From an uncultured Paraprevotella sp. (GTDB lineage Bacteria; Bacteroidota; Bacteroidia; Bacteroidales; Bacteroidaceae), in assembly GCA_944320765.1 (NCBI GenBank), contig CALUIS010000023.1:1-48210 (forward strand): a stretch of DNA of 48,210 nucleotides, given 5' to 3'. The stretch's first letter is position 1. The number at the start of each line of letters is the position of its first letter. A program made the translations under genes and the position numbers. A model generated the notes under the pieces. That model made no database searches. It worked only from the letters and a program-made list of their open reading frames with translations, and had not been told where the DNA came from. Positions 16,794-27,093 of this stretch are shown in pieces.

Positions 16794-17234
16794 ATGAGAA
16801 AATTAATGGTGGCCGTATGTTTCGCCTTGTTGGCCGGAGGCACGACTTTTGCACAGGAAAGAGGGAAAGCGCCGCACGGGAACTGGAATCCCGAGAAGGC
16901 GGCCCAGCGGATGGCCGGCAAGCTGATGCTGGACGACGAGGCAACGGCCAAGTTCGTTCCGCTCTATCAGGAGTATATGCAGAAGCTGGCGGAGTGCAGG
17001 ATGGGGCAGAAAGACGCGAAGGCCGGTGCGGCACAGACGGACCAGGAGATTGACGAGCAGCTACAGGCCCGTTTCGCAGCCCAGGAAAAGCGGCTGGAGG
17101 TACAGAAGGCTTATTATGACAAGTTTAAAAAGGTGCTGACCATGAAGCAAGTGCAGCAACTTTACGACCGTCCGGACGTGGCCCGCAAATTCCCGCCACG
17201 GGGACAGGGAAGGCCGCAAATGCCCCGGAGGTGA
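16794..17234 (+). CDS. Small exported protein (DUF4890 / Spy-like)
   Basis: The 146-residue protein has a signal peptide (MRKLMVAVCFALLAGGTTFAQ, cut after about residue 20-21) and a mature part that is almost wholly helical and charged. It includes WNPEKAAQRMAGKLMLDDEATAKF and a long Gln/Glu/Lys-rich coiled region, and ends in a basic Pro/Arg/Gly tail. It resembles Bacteroidetes DUF4890 proteins and, loosely, the periplasmic Spy/CpxP chaperones. The function is unproven. It is monocistronic: own -7 element upstream, strong terminator downstream. Confidence 0.7.
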   Translation: MRKLMVAVCFALLAGGTTFAQERGKAPHGNWNPEKAAQRMAGKLMLDDEATAKFVPLYQEYMQKLAECRMGQKDAKAGAAQTDQEIDEQLQARFAAQEKRLEVQKAYYDKFKKVLTMKQVQQLYDRPDVARKFPPRGQGRPQMPRR

Positions 17235-17254
17235 GGCCGGCCTGATATAAAAAG

Positions 17255-17298
17255 AGTGCCACGCATGGGGATGCCTTTTCGTCCCGGTGCGTGGCACT
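17255..17298. terminator. Bidirectional terminator
   Basis: AGTGCCACGCA (17255-17265) pairs perfectly with 17288-17298, around a 22-nt loop. A T-rich tract follows on the plus strand and an A-rich one precedes it. It separates the small exported protein gene from the convergent end of the ATP synthase operon. Confidence 0.8.
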
Positions 17299-17325
17299 TT
17301 CTTTTTCGTATGGTTTCCTGAGGCG

Positions 17326-18204
17326 TCAGGCCATGGTTCCGCCCACGATGTCCAGCAGTTCGTTGGTGATGGCCTGCTGCCGCCCTTTGTTGTAGGCCAC
17401 GGTGAGGTCCTGTATCAGGTTGTTGGCATTGTCGGTGGCCACCTGCATGGCCACGCTTCGTGCCGCATGTTCCGATGCGTTGGAATCCAGCAGTGCCGTA
17501 TAGATTTTCAGTTTCAGCACTTCCGGTATCAGCTTTTCCATCACGACACCCTCGGACGGCTCTATCAGGTAGTCGGGCAGGATACCCTCCCTGTCCTCCC
17601 CGTCAGATGACAGTTCGGACAAGTCGACGGGAAGATAGGCCGCATGGGTCAGTTTCTGCACGCCGGCCGACTGGAAATGATGGTAAATCAGCTCCACACG
17701 GTCAATCTCGCCCGAGATGAAACGCCTTCCCAACTCTGTGGCCAAGGCCTCGGCTTCCGCGTAGTTCGGTTTGCCGGCCATGTGGGTGAGGTCGCCCCCT
17801 TCCACTCGTACTCCGCTCTTTTTCACGGCATCCGCCACTTTGCGCCCCACGGGGTATACGATGATGTCTTCCTTCGGTATCCCCGCGTGCTCGCCGAGCC
17901 AACGGTGGTAGAGACGGATGACGTTGGAGTTGAATCCTCCGCAGAGGCTGCTGTTGGACGAGAACACCACCAGGGCTATTTTCTTCGTCTCCCGCTCCTT
18001 GGCGTATGGCGACTGCACCGTGACTCCCGACTGCAGGAAATGGTTCATGATGGCCGACAGGCGTTGCTCGTAGGGCAGCATCCCTTCGATGACCTCCTGC
18101 GCCTTGTGCAGTTTGGCCGAAGCCACCATCTTCATGGCCGAGGTAATCTTCAGCGTGTTGTTGGCCGACAGGATACGTCCCTTTATTTCTTTGAGTGATG
18201 CCAT
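17326..18204 (-). CDS. atpG: F-type ATP synthase gamma subunit
   Basis: The 292-residue gamma subunit is the central rotor shaft linking the F1 head to the c-ring. The N-terminal helix (MASLKEIKGRILSANNTLKITSAMKMVASAKLHKAQ) and the C-terminal helix (about 250-292, ending NELLDIVGGTMA) are the two long coiled-coil halves that enter the alpha3beta3 barrel. It is the last gene of the operon, 7 nt behind atpA, and is followed by the terminator at 17255-17298. Confidence 0.97.
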   Translation of the reverse strand: MASLKEIKGRILSANNTLKITSAMKMVASAKLHKAQEVIEGMLPYEQRLSAIMNHFLQSGVTVQSPYAKERETKKIALVVFSSNSSLCGGFNSNVIRLYHRWLGEHAGIPKEDIIVYPVGRKVADAVKKSGVRVEGGDLTHMAGKPNYAEAEALATELGRRFISGEIDRVELIYHHFQSAGVQKLTHAAYLPVDLSELSSDGEDREGILPDYLIEPSEGVVMEKLIPEVLKLKIYTALLDSNASEHAARSVAMQVATDNANNLIQDLTVAYNKGRQQAITNELLDIVGGTMA

Positions 18205-18211
18205 GTCTCAA

Positions 18212-19798
18212 TCAGTTTTTGAACAACAAGAGGGCGGACTGGGCCACTTCTTCGATGATGCGTGCGACCTCGTCGTTGATGACACCGCTGCCCAGCACGT
18301 CCAGCACATCCTTCCGGTGGGCGGCGCGCAGCTTCTCCAGGAACTCGTGCTGGAACTCCCGTACCTGGTCGATGCGGATGTCGTGCATCAGCCCGTGGGT
18401 GCCGCAGTAGAGGATGGCCACCTGTTCGCCCACGGGCATCGGGGAGTATTGGGGCTGGACCAGCAGCTCGTTGTTCTTCCGCCCGCGGTCGATGGTCATG
18501 ACCGTCACGGGGTCCATGTCGCTGCTGAACTTGGAGAAAGCCTCCAGTTCCCGGTATTGCGCCTGGTCGATCTTCAGCGTGCCGGCCACTTTCTTCATGC
18601 TCTTGATTTGTGCGCTTCCGCCCACGCGGGACACGGAAATGCCCACGTTGATGGCCGGACGGAAACCTTGGTTGAACAAGTCCGTCTCCAGGAATATCTG
18701 TCCGTCGGTGATGGAGATGACGTTGGTCGGGATATAGGCCGACACGTCGCCCGCCTGGGTCTCGATGATGGGAAGTGCCGTGAGCGACCCGCCGCATTTC
18801 ACTTTGCCTTTCAGGCTTTCCGGCAGGTCGTTCATCTGTTCCGCCACTTCCTGCTGGTTGATGATTTTGGCGGCACGCTCCAGCAGGCGGGAATGCAGGT
18901 AGAAAATGTCGCCCGGATAGGCCTCGCGTCCCGAGGGACGGCGCAGGATCAGCGACACCTCGCGGTAGGCCACGGCCTGCTTCGACAGGTCGTCGTACAC
19001 CACCAGGGCGTGCCGGCCCGTGTCGCGGAAATACTCCCCGATGGCGGCACCGGCAAACGGGGCGAAATATTGCAGGGCGGCGGGGTCGGCGGCAGTGGCG
19101 GCCACCACGATGGTGTAGTCCATCGCGCCTTTCTCGCGCAGGGTGTTGACGATGTTGGCCACGGTGGAGCCTTTCTGCCCGATGGCCACATAGATGCAGT
19201 ACACCGGACGGCCCGCCTCGTATTCCGAACGCTGGTTGATGATGGTGTCGATGGCGATGGCCGTCTTGCCGGTCTGCCGGTCGCCGATAATCAGCTCGCG
19301 CTGGCCGCGTCCGATGGGAATCATGGCGTCGATGGCCTTGATGCCCGTCTGCAGCGGTTCCGACACGGGCTGGCGGAAGATGACCCCCGGGGCCTTGCGT
19401 TCCAGCGGCATCTCGCACAAGTCCCCGCCGATGTTGCCGCGTCCGTCAAGCGGAACGCCTAATGGGTCGATGACGCGGCCCAGCATCTCTTCGCTCACGC
19501 GGATGGATGCGATGCGTCCCGTACGCTTCACGCTCATGCCTTCCTTGATGAGGTCGGTGGAACCCAATAGGACGGCTCCCACGTTGTCCTCCTCCAGATT
19601 CATCACCACGCCCATCACGCCGTTCTCGAATTCCAACAGCTCGTTGGCCTCGGCGTGCAGCAAGCCATAGATGCGGGCCACGCCGTCGCTTACCTGCAAC
19701 ACGTTGCCCACTTCCTCGAACTGGACGCTGGCATTGATGCCCTTGAGCTGCTGGAGCAGCACCTCAGAGACTTCGCTGGGTTTGATCTTATCTGACAT
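18212..19798 (-). CDS. atpA: F-type ATP synthase alpha subunit
   Basis: The 528-residue alpha subunit forms the non-catalytic nucleotide sites of F1. It has the N-terminal beta-barrel, a Walker A loop GDRQTGKT (172-179), and the late [20 protein letters not shown] segment with the family signature including the arginine finger region. Length (about 500-530) is normal. It starts 18 nt after atpH. In this phylum the gene is separated from atpD by the membrane-sector genes. Confidence 0.98.
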   Translation of the reverse strand: MSDKIKPSEVSEVLLQQLKGINASVQFEEVGNVLQVSDGVARIYGLLHAEANELLEFENGVMGVVMNLEEDNVGAVLLGSTDLIKEGMSVKRTGRIASIRVSEEMLGRVIDPLGVPLDGRGNIGGDLCEMPLERKAPGVIFRQPVSEPLQTGIKAIDAMIPIGRGQRELIIGDRQTGKTAIAIDTIINQRSEYEAGRPVYCIYVAIGQKGSTVANIVNTLREKGAMDYTIVVAATAADPAALQYFAPFAGAAIGEYFRDTGRHALVVYDDLSKQAVAYREVSLILRRPSGREAYPGDIFYLHSRLLERAAKIINQQEVAEQMNDLPESLKGKVKCGGSLTALPIIETQAGDVSAYIPTNVISITDGQIFLETDLFNQGFRPAINVGISVSRVGGSAQIKSMKKVAGTLKIDQAQYRELEAFSKFSSDMDPVTVMTIDRGRKNNELLVQPQYSPMPVGEQVAILYCGTHGLMHDIRIDQVREFQHEFLEKLRAAHRKDVLDVLGSGVINDEVARIIEEVAQSALLLFKN

Positions 19799-19816
19799 AT
19801 GCTTGTTTCCTTTTCA

Positions 19817-20377
19817 TTATACGATTCTTCTGTTTTTTTCGATAAATTGTCTCTTCACTCTCCGGAGCTGGCCGGCCACGCTGGCGTCCACTCTCCAGTA
19901 TCCCATTTCGAGGATGCCGCCTCCGATAAGCTCCGGATCTATTTTCGTCTCGAACTCCACGGTCCGTCCGCGATAGATGTGGAGAATGAGCTTCTTCAGC
20001 TGCTCCTGTGTCTCTTCCGGGAGCGGGGCGGCCGTGACAAGCAGTCCTTGGCGAATCCGTTTGGCTTTCCGGTAGAGGAACAGGTAGGAATGGAAGATGA
20101 AGGGGATGAACTTCTCCCGCTTGTTTTCAAGCAACAGCCCGAAGAAACGGGTCAACTCCTCACATGTCTCTTTTCCGGCCGTAGCGTTCTGCAATAGCTT
20201 GATCTTTTCCGTCCGGCTTACCATGGGGTTCTCCACGGTGTGCCGGATGTCTTCGATCTGGATATAGCGTGCCAGGAACGATTCTGTCTGTTCATAGACC
20301 TTCGTTTCGTTCGCACGCTCGCTGGCGAAGGCCAGTAATGCGCGCGCATAACGTCTGGAGATGATTCCGATGTCCAT
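19817..20377 (-). CDS. atpH: F-type ATP synthase delta subunit
   Basis: The 186-residue delta subunit joins the peripheral stalk to the top of F1. The six-helix N-terminal domain starts MDIGIISRRYARALLAFASE, and the C-terminal part contains the conserved GGGILEMGYWRVDASVAGQL stretch. Its ATG overlaps the stop of atpF by one base (TAATG), so the two are translationally coupled. Confidence 0.95.
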   Translation of the reverse strand: MDIGIISRRYARALLAFASERANETKVYEQTESFLARYIQIEDIRHTVENPMVSRTEKIKLLQNATAGKETCEELTRFFGLLLENKREKFIPFIFHSYLFLYRKAKRIRQGLLVTAAPLPEETQEQLKKLILHIYRGRTVEFETKIDPELIGGGILEMGYWRVDASVAGQLRRVKRQFIEKNRRIV

Positions 20378-20886
20378 TATCCGATTCTGTTGTTAGAGGA
20401 TTCCACTTCCGCAATCATGCGGTTGACGAAATCCAGTTGTTCTTTATCCGTCGACAGTTCCTTCCGCAGGATTTTTTCCGCCACTTCGACCGAAAGGACG
20501 GCCACTTGGCGGCGGATGTCGTTGATGGCGCTTTCCTTTTCCGCCGCAATCTGATGCCGTGTCTCGTCCAAGGCTTTCCGCGCCTCCTCGCGGGCGCGGT
20601 TCCGGGCATCTGCAATAATCTGGTCGCGTGTGGCGGCGGCCTCTTTCAGGATGGCGGTCTGCTGCCTGCGTGCTTCTGCCAGCAGGCTTTCCACCTCCGT
20701 TTTGGCTTGTTGCAGTTGCTCGTTGGCTTGCCGGGCGGCTTCCAGCGAACTGTCTATGTATTTCTTTCGCTTGTCCACTGCGTTGATGATGACCGGAAAG
20801 GCGTACTTCGCCAGGATGAAGAAGACCACGCCAAAGCAGACCACCATCCAGAACAGCAGACCCGAATCTGGTGTCAGCAGTCCCAT
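20377..20886 (-). CDS. atpF: F-type ATP synthase b subunit
   Basis: This is the peripheral-stalk b subunit, 169 residues. One N-terminal membrane helix (about 10-30, LLFWMVVCFGVVFFILAKYAFP) is followed by a long charged Ala/Glu/Arg coiled coil to the C-terminus. It lies 15 nt after atpE and overlaps atpH by one base. Confidence 0.96.
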   Translation of the reverse strand: MGLLTPDSGLLFWMVVCFGVVFFILAKYAFPVIINAVDKRKKYIDSSLEAARQANEQLQQAKTEVESLLAEARRQQTAILKEAAATRDQIIADARNRAREEARKALDETRHQIAAEKESAINDIRRQVAVLSVEVAEKILRKELSTDKEQLDFVNRMIAEVESSNNRIG

Positions 20887-20901
20887 AGTCAGTACAGCGG
20901 A

Positions 20902-21156
20902 TTAAACGAACAGGGCCAGGATGCAGACGACAATGGCAATCAGGGCCACACCTTCAATCAAAGCCGCTGCCAGAATCATGTTCGTACGGATGTCGTTGGT
21001 GGAAGACGGCTGGCGGGCGATGGCGTCCATGGCCGAACCGCCGATTTTGCCGATGCCGATTCCCGCGCCGATGGCGGCGATTCCCGCGCCGATAGCTACG
21101 CCCAACTTGATAAGACCACTTCCTGCAAGAGCTTGCAATAACACTGTGAGTAACAT
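20902..21156 (-). CDS. atpE: F-type ATP synthase c subunit (rotor ring)
   Basis: The 84-residue c subunit has two membrane helices joined by the polar ARQPSS loop (residues 47-52). The ion-carrying carboxylate is Glu68 in ALIEGVAL. The residues that make a Na+ site in Na+-translocating enzymes are absent: the Gln of helix 1 is replaced in GIGIGK, and Gly follows the Glu where Na+ types have Ser/Thr. This argues for proton coupling. It lies 28 nt after atpB. Confidence 0.97.
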   Translation of the reverse strand: MLLTVLLQALAGSGLIKLGVAIGAGIAAIGAGIGIGKIGGSAMDAIARQPSSTNDIRTNMILAAALIEGVALIAIVVCILALFV

Positions 21157-21184
21157 AATTTTTCTGTTTTTAAGGGTTAATACT

Positions 21185-22246
21185 TTATTTGTTTTCTATT
21201 GTTTCCGTTTGTGGGTGCGCTATGCCGATGAATATCGCCGACAAAAGCGTGAACACGTAGGCCTGGATGAACGCCACCAGCACTTCCAGCGCGTTCAGGA
21301 AGATGCCGAAGATGACGGCGATGAGGCTCATCGAACTGCAGATTCCCGCACCCAGCTGTGCGGTGATGAAGATGATGCAGATGATGCTCAGGATGCCCGC
21401 GTGGCCGGCCATGAGGTTGGCGAACAGTCGCATGGCCAGCGTGAAAGGTTTGGTGAACACGCCGATGAATTCAATCAGTGGCATGAGCGGCACGGGGGCC
21501 TTGAGCCACGTGGGGACGTTGGGCCAGAAGATGTCCTTCCAGTACTCCTTCGACCCGGTGACGTTGGTCAGCACGAAGGTGAACAGGGCCAGCACGACCG
21601 TGATGGCGATGTTGCCCGTGATGTTGGCCCCTCCGGGGAAGAAGGGTATCAGTCCCATTAGGTTGTTCAGCAGGATGAAGAAGAACGCCGTGAGCAGATA
21701 GGGGGCATAACGCCGGTATTGCGCCCCGACACAACTTTTCACCACGTCCTCATAGATGTACAGTACGGTGGCCTCCATCATGCCCACTCCTCCCTTGGGG
21801 GCTTCTTTTTCCACTTCATGCCGCTTGTACCAACGGGCGCAGCCCAGCATGATGGCCACCAATAACGCGCTGTTGATGAAGAGGGCCAACACGTTTTTCG
21901 TGATGGAGATGTCCAGCGGACGCACTTCTTCGCCCGCCGCGTTCCGTTCCACAATCTTTTTGGCGTAGGGGCCTTCTTGGGCGATGTGCAGCCCTTCGTA
22001 TTCCGCCCCGTCCTCCAGGCGGGCGGAGGAGAACACGTGCCAGCCCGTGGTGCTCTTCACGATGACAGGAAGCGGAATGCGTACCGGCTTTCCGCCGATG
22101 TCCGTGATGTGCCATCCGTAAGCGTCCTCGATGTGTCCGAAGACGATGCCGGCCACATCCACTTTCCCCTCTTCCGCACGGGCGGGTTGCGGGGCAAGCG
22201 TTAGCAGGCAGAGGCTGGTGATAAACAGATATTTGACGAATTTCAT
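21185..22246 (-). CDS. atpB: F-type ATP synthase a subunit
   Basis: The a subunit supplies the half-channels beside the c-ring. From the ATG at 22246 it has 353 residues: a signal peptide (MKFVKYLFITSLCLLTLAPQ, cut near ARA-EE), a roughly 90-residue soluble segment, then the membrane domain from about 117. The essential Arg is Arg273 in LAMRLFANLMAGHAG. The start is chosen for the signal peptide; the ATG at 22270 would add MGIKSIER, and a longer frame to 22423 overlaps atpC. The soluble N-terminal segment is larger than in proteobacterial a subunits, as is common in Bacteroidetes. No separate atpI-like gene lies between atpC and atpB. Confidence 0.95.
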   Translation of the reverse strand: MKFVKYLFITSLCLLTLAPQPARAEEGKVDVAGIVFGHIEDAYGWHITDIGGKPVRIPLPVIVKSTTGWHVFSSARLEDGAEYEGLHIAQEGPYAKKIVERNAAGEEVRPLDISITKNVLALFINSALLVAIMLGCARWYKRHEVEKEAPKGGVGMMEATVLYIYEDVVKSCVGAQYRRYAPYLLTAFFFILLNNLMGLIPFFPGGANITGNIAITVVLALFTFVLTNVTGSKEYWKDIFWPNVPTWLKAPVPLMPLIEFIGVFTKPFTLAMRLFANLMAGHAGILSIICIIFITAQLGAGICSSMSLIAVIFGIFLNALEVLVAFIQAYVFTLLSAIFIGIAHPQTETIENK

Positions 22247-22286
22247 TCTTTCAATGCTTTTTATTCCCATTTCTTCGTTCCGGGCT

Positions 22287-22565
22287 TTACGGTTTCTTTT
22301 CCCGGCTTTTCGCCACGGTCGCGCAGACCGACACCTCGTTGTGGAGTACTTCCACAAATCCGCCCTCAATGGTAAGATGCTCCTTGTCCGTTCCGTGGCG
22401 GAAAGTGATCTCGCCTTTTTCAAGGGAGGAAATCAGCGGGGCATGGTTGTAGAACACGGCGAACAGGCCTCCGCTTCCGGGGAGTTTCACGTACTTTACC
22501 ATCCCGTCGAACAGTGTCTTTTCGGGAGAGACGATGACCAGATGGATATTGTTGTCGGTTTCCAT
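22287..22565 (-). CDS. atpC: F-type ATP synthase epsilon subunit, short form
   Basis: The epsilon subunit binds gamma at the foot of F1. At 92 residues it has only the N-terminal beta-sandwich (IHLVIVSPEKTLFDG... FAVFYNHAPLISSLEKGEI) and lacks the C-terminal helical hairpin that inhibits ATP hydrolysis in E. coli (about 135 aa). Short forms are common in Bacteroidetes. It sits 6 nt behind atpD. Confidence 0.95.
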   Translation of the reverse strand: METDNNIHLVIVSPEKTLFDGMVKYVKLPGSGGLFAVFYNHAPLISSLEKGEITFRHGTDKEHLTIEGGFVEVLHNEVSVCATVAKSREKKP

Positions 22566-22571
22566 ATTCTT

Positions 22572-24104
<1,533 letters not shown>

Positions 24105-24309
24105 TTATACCTTATTATATTATTATATGGTTTTATTCGTTCGTGTTCTGTTTTGCTGCCGGAGTGTCTTTTTTCCCGTAGCCTCTCTCATTGGCGTTCC
24201 GGACGCTCGGCTTTCGCAACATTCTTATACATTATTTAATGTCGCCCGCCCCGTATCGTCTTCCCGTTTATCATTGTTTAACCTTGGGACGGTTTCATTT
24301 TCCGTATCT

Positions 24310-24341
24310 CAAAGTTAGGAGTAATTTCTCTTTTTCGTAAA
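24310..24341 (-). promoter_or_regulatory. Promoter of the ATP synthase operon
   Basis: On the minus strand, TTTA (24341-24338) and TAACTTTG (24317-24310) are 20 nt apart and fit the -33/-7 consensus. Transcription would start near 24303, leaving a leader of about 200 nt before atpD. The leader is AT-rich near the gene; I see no strong hairpin or riboswitch in it. Confidence 0.65.
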
Positions 24342-24345
24342 TTTG
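24338..24345 (+). promoter_or_regulatory. -7 element of the LysR regulator gene
   Basis: TAAATTTG matches TAnnTTTG, 40 nt before the ATG at 24385. Its first four bases are the complement of the -33 box of the divergent ATP synthase promoter, so the two promoters overlap physically. Confidence 0.55.
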
Positions 24346-24384
24346 CAGAATTAATTATTTTCATGATTTCTATTGGCAAATCTT

Positions 24385-25365
24385 ATGGAACTGACACCTT
24401 TGAGATACTTTGTCAAGCTGGCCGAAGTGCTGTCCTTCACCGAGGCTTCCAAGGAATTGTTCATCACCCAAAGCACCTTGTCGCTCAGCATCAAGCAGCT
24501 GGAGGAGGAACTGGGCGTGACGCTTTTTGACCGGATTGGCAAGAAGATTTATCTGACGGACGCGGGACGCGACTTCCTGAATTGCGCCCGCAAGGCCCTG
24601 GAGGAAGTGGAATACGGGGTGCAGCATCTGAAGGAGATGCAGCATGTCTATACGGGGAAGCTGCGTATAGGTGTGATATACAGCTTGTTCCCCTTGCTGA
24701 ACATTTGCGTGCTGAAGTTTACCCATGCTTTTCCCAAGGCGGAGTTGTCCATCGTCTATTCCCATTCCGTGCTGGATCTGGTGGAACGCATCGGTTCCAA
24801 CAAACTTGATTTTGCATTGAGCTACAATCCGCAGGCCGTGTCGGCTCTGACGGAGTCGAAGGAATATGCCTGCCTGCCCTTGTGCGTCATCGCCCATGAA
24901 AACCATCCGGTGGCCGTCCGCAAGCGTTTCTCTTTGGCTGATTTGGGGGACTTTCCGGTCATCTTCCTGGACAAGGAACTGTATACAAGGAAGGTGATAG
25001 ACCGGATGCTGGCCCATTACAAAGTGAAGGTGAAACCCCAGATTGAGGTCAACAGCACACCCTTGCTGCTCGAGATGCTCCGCACGGGACACTGGATTTC
25101 CATCCTGCCGCAGGACGTGACGGTGAACAGTCCCGGGCTGAAGGCCATCCCCATCAAGGAAAAGACGGAGATGATGCACATCAGCCTGCTGTCCCTCAAA
25201 GGGAAACGCCATTCTCCGCTGGCGGAGAAGTTCTTGGAAGTGTTGAAAGCCGAGACGCAGAAAATAGAGGCGAGGAGGGAGACTGAGAAAACGGAGCCGG
25301 ATGTCCCAAACGGAGTGGGGACGCAGAACGGTGTCCAGCATCCGGTCTATCCGATGAATATATAA
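24385..25365 (+). CDS. LysR family transcriptional regulator
   Basis: The 326-residue regulator has an N-terminal winged helix (1-60; RYFVKLAEVLSFTEASKELFITQSTLSLSIKQLEEELG), a linker helix and a two-lobe effector-binding domain (about 90-300, starting GKLRIGVIYSLFPLL). The ligand is unknown. The ATG at 24385 is preferred to an in-frame TTG at 24373 because family homology starts at MELTPLRYF. The C-terminal about 30 residues (RRETEKTEPDVPNG...) are a polar extension. It is divergent from the ATP synthase operon and upstream of a small lipoprotein gene and pncB; either could be its target. Confidence 0.9.
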   Translation: MELTPLRYFVKLAEVLSFTEASKELFITQSTLSLSIKQLEEELGVTLFDRIGKKIYLTDAGRDFLNCARKALEEVEYGVQHLKEMQHVYTGKLRIGVIYSLFPLLNICVLKFTHAFPKAELSIVYSHSVLDLVERIGSNKLDFALSYNPQAVSALTESKEYACLPLCVIAHENHPVAVRKRFSLADLGDFPVIFLDKELYTRKVIDRMLAHYKVKVKPQIEVNSTPLLLEMLRTGHWISILPQDVTVNSPGLKAIPIKEKTEMMHISLLSLKGKRHSPLAEKFLEVLKAETQKIEARRETEKTEPDVPNGVGTQNGVQHPVYPMNI

Positions 25366-25419
25366 AAGAAGGGAGGGGAGGCTTTTTCCTTCAAAAGTAA
25401 AAACTAAAAACGAGAATTA

Positions 25420-25803
25420 ATGAGGAAAAGTATGTGCGCCTGCGCGGCGGGCCTGGTCTTGCTTGCCGCCTGCAAATCTTCATCGGCCCCGCAGCTGATA
25501 GGTGGGGTAAAGGACGGGCACGGTTGCCTGAAGGCCGCGGGATACACTTGGAGCGAGCTCCGCCGCGATTGTATCCGCATTTTTGAGGAAGGTGTCCGGG
25601 CGGACGACCCCTCGGCCCGTCCGGAACTGGCTTCGTATGCCGTGTTTTCCGCCGACAGCGGCAAGGTGGAGGTGTTCCGCCCGTCGCCTTATTCCAATGA
25701 AATACTTGACCGCCGAGGGAACGTGTGGAAAGGGAAGACTTGCGAGCTTTCGCGTGACGGGCAGAAATGGGTACTCAGGGAAGTGCCGGACTTAAAGGAA
25801 TGA
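25420..25803 (+). CDS. Small lipoprotein, function unknown
   Basis: The 127-residue protein has a lipoprotein signal peptide ending LLAAC (Cys19). The mature part contains GCLKAAGYTWSELRRDCIRIFEEG, with a conserved-looking pair of cysteines (about Cys36 and Cys51). I recognise this pattern from other small periplasmic hypothetical proteins but cannot name a function. It lies between the LysR gene (54 nt gap) and pncB (6 nt gap), so it is probably co-transcribed with pncB. Confidence 0.72.
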   Translation: MRKSMCACAAGLVLLAACKSSSAPQLIGGVKDGHGCLKAAGYTWSELRRDCIRIFEEGVRADDPSARPELASYAVFSADSGKVEVFRPSPYSNEILDRRGNVWKGKTCELSRDGQKWVLREVPDLKE

Positions 25804-25809
25804 CATCTT

Positions 25810-27015
25810 ATGAAAAGGATTATCAATCATTTTACGGACGATGACCTGTATAAGCTCACCATGTGTTGTGCGGTCATCGACAATTTTCCGCGTGCGCAGG
25901 TGAAGTATCAGTTTACAGACCGCGACCATACGGTCTATCCGCCGGGGTTCGCCGAAGAGCTGTTGGAGCAGGTGGCCATGTTGGAAGAGGTGGCCATCAC
26001 CAAGGAGGAAATCGATTTTATGAGGCACCGCTGCAGCTATATTCCGGGATGGTTCTATACTTATCTGAAAGGCTATCGCTTCCGTCGCGAATGGGTGAGG
26101 GCGTGGCAGGATGAGGAAGGCCATCTGTCGGTGGAGTTCGAGGGCAGTTGGGCTGACACCATTTTGTTGGAGGTGAAGGTGCTGGCCATCATCTCCGAAC
26201 TCTACTACCGGATGAAAGGCATGGACGGAGGGTTCGATTATGAGGCGTATTACCGGAAAGCGTATGAGAAAGCGTCCCGCTTGCTGGAGGCCGGTTGCGT
26301 GTTCAGCGATTTCGGTACGCGCCGGCGGGCTTCTTTTGAGGCCGAGGAGGCGGTGGTGCGGGCCATGAAAGACTGCCGGGACAGCCGGGAATGGCCCGGG
26401 AGGTTTGTCGGCACGAGCAATGTCTATCTGGCCATGACGCACGATTTGTTGCCGGTGGGCACCATGGCGCATGAATTTGTATGCGCCATTGGAGGGATGT
26501 ACGGCCCGCAGATGGCCAACCAGATTGCCATGAACGCATGGCGCAACACGTTCCGCGGCGCGTTGGGGACTTATCTTTACGACAGTTTCGGATGGGACAT
26601 CTTCAGCCTGAATTTCTCGGAGGACTTCGCCAACCTTTTCAAGGGATTGCGGGTGGACAGCGGGGACAACCGTGAGGAATTGCGCAAGATCGTGGAGAAA
26701 TACCGTTCGCTCGGCATTGACCCTCGTACGAAACAGGTGGTGTTCAGCAACGCGCTCGATACGGATGCCGCCATTGAAATCCAGCGGTATGCGAAAGAGT
26801 GTTGTCAGCCTTCTTTCGGCATCGGTACGCATTTCACCAACGACTTCGACGGAGTGAAGCCGATGAACATCGTCATCAAGCTGGTGGCCGTGAAGATTAC
26901 GGAACTGTGGACGTTCTACAACGACACCTGCAAGTTGAGCGAGGACGACGGCAAGCATACCGGCAAACCCGAAGTCATCCGCCGGTTCATGGAGGCGTTG
27001 CACATGTCCGACTGA
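25810..27015 (+). CDS. pncB: Nicotinate phosphoribosyltransferase
   Basis: The 401-residue enzyme converts nicotinate and PRPP to nicotinate mononucleotide, coupled to ATP hydrolysis, in the Preiss-Handler NAD salvage route. The phosphorylated His is His221 in GTMAHE, equivalent to His219 of the Salmonella enzyme. DFGTRRR (167-173), the GTSNVYLA segment and IGTHFTNDFDG near the C-terminus complete the active site. The start MKRIINHFTDDDLYKLTM is typical. It follows the lipoprotein gene by 6 nt and faces ugd, with no strong terminator between. Confidence 0.97.
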   Translation: MKRIINHFTDDDLYKLTMCCAVIDNFPRAQVKYQFTDRDHTVYPPGFAEELLEQVAMLEEVAITKEEIDFMRHRCSYIPGWFYTYLKGYRFRREWVRAWQDEEGHLSVEFEGSWADTILLEVKVLAIISELYYRMKGMDGGFDYEAYYRKAYEKASRLLEAGCVFSDFGTRRRASFEAEEAVVRAMKDCRDSREWPGRFVGTSNVYLAMTHDLLPVGTMAHEFVCAIGGMYGPQMANQIAMNAWRNTFRGALGTYLYDSFGWDIFSLNFSEDFANLFKGLRVDSGDNREELRKIVEKYRSLGIDPRTKQVVFSNALDTDAAIEIQRYAKECCQPSFGIGTHFTNDFDGVKPMNIVIKLVAVKITELWTFYNDTCKLSEDDGKHTGKPEVIRRFMEALHMSD

Positions 27016-27093
27016 CTTATGCTATGTCCTGCAAAGCCGTTCCGTTGGCTTGTGCGTATTCCTTTTTGCCCGTGTTTTGCCAGTGTGGCCCGT

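Noticed and set aside
20902..21156. Na+-translocating ATP synthase
   Set aside because: The c subunit lacks the Gln and the Glu-Ser/Thr pattern of Na+ binding.
22247..22423. N-terminal extension of atpB to 22423
   Set aside because: It would overlap atpC by more than 130 nt and hide a clear signal peptide.
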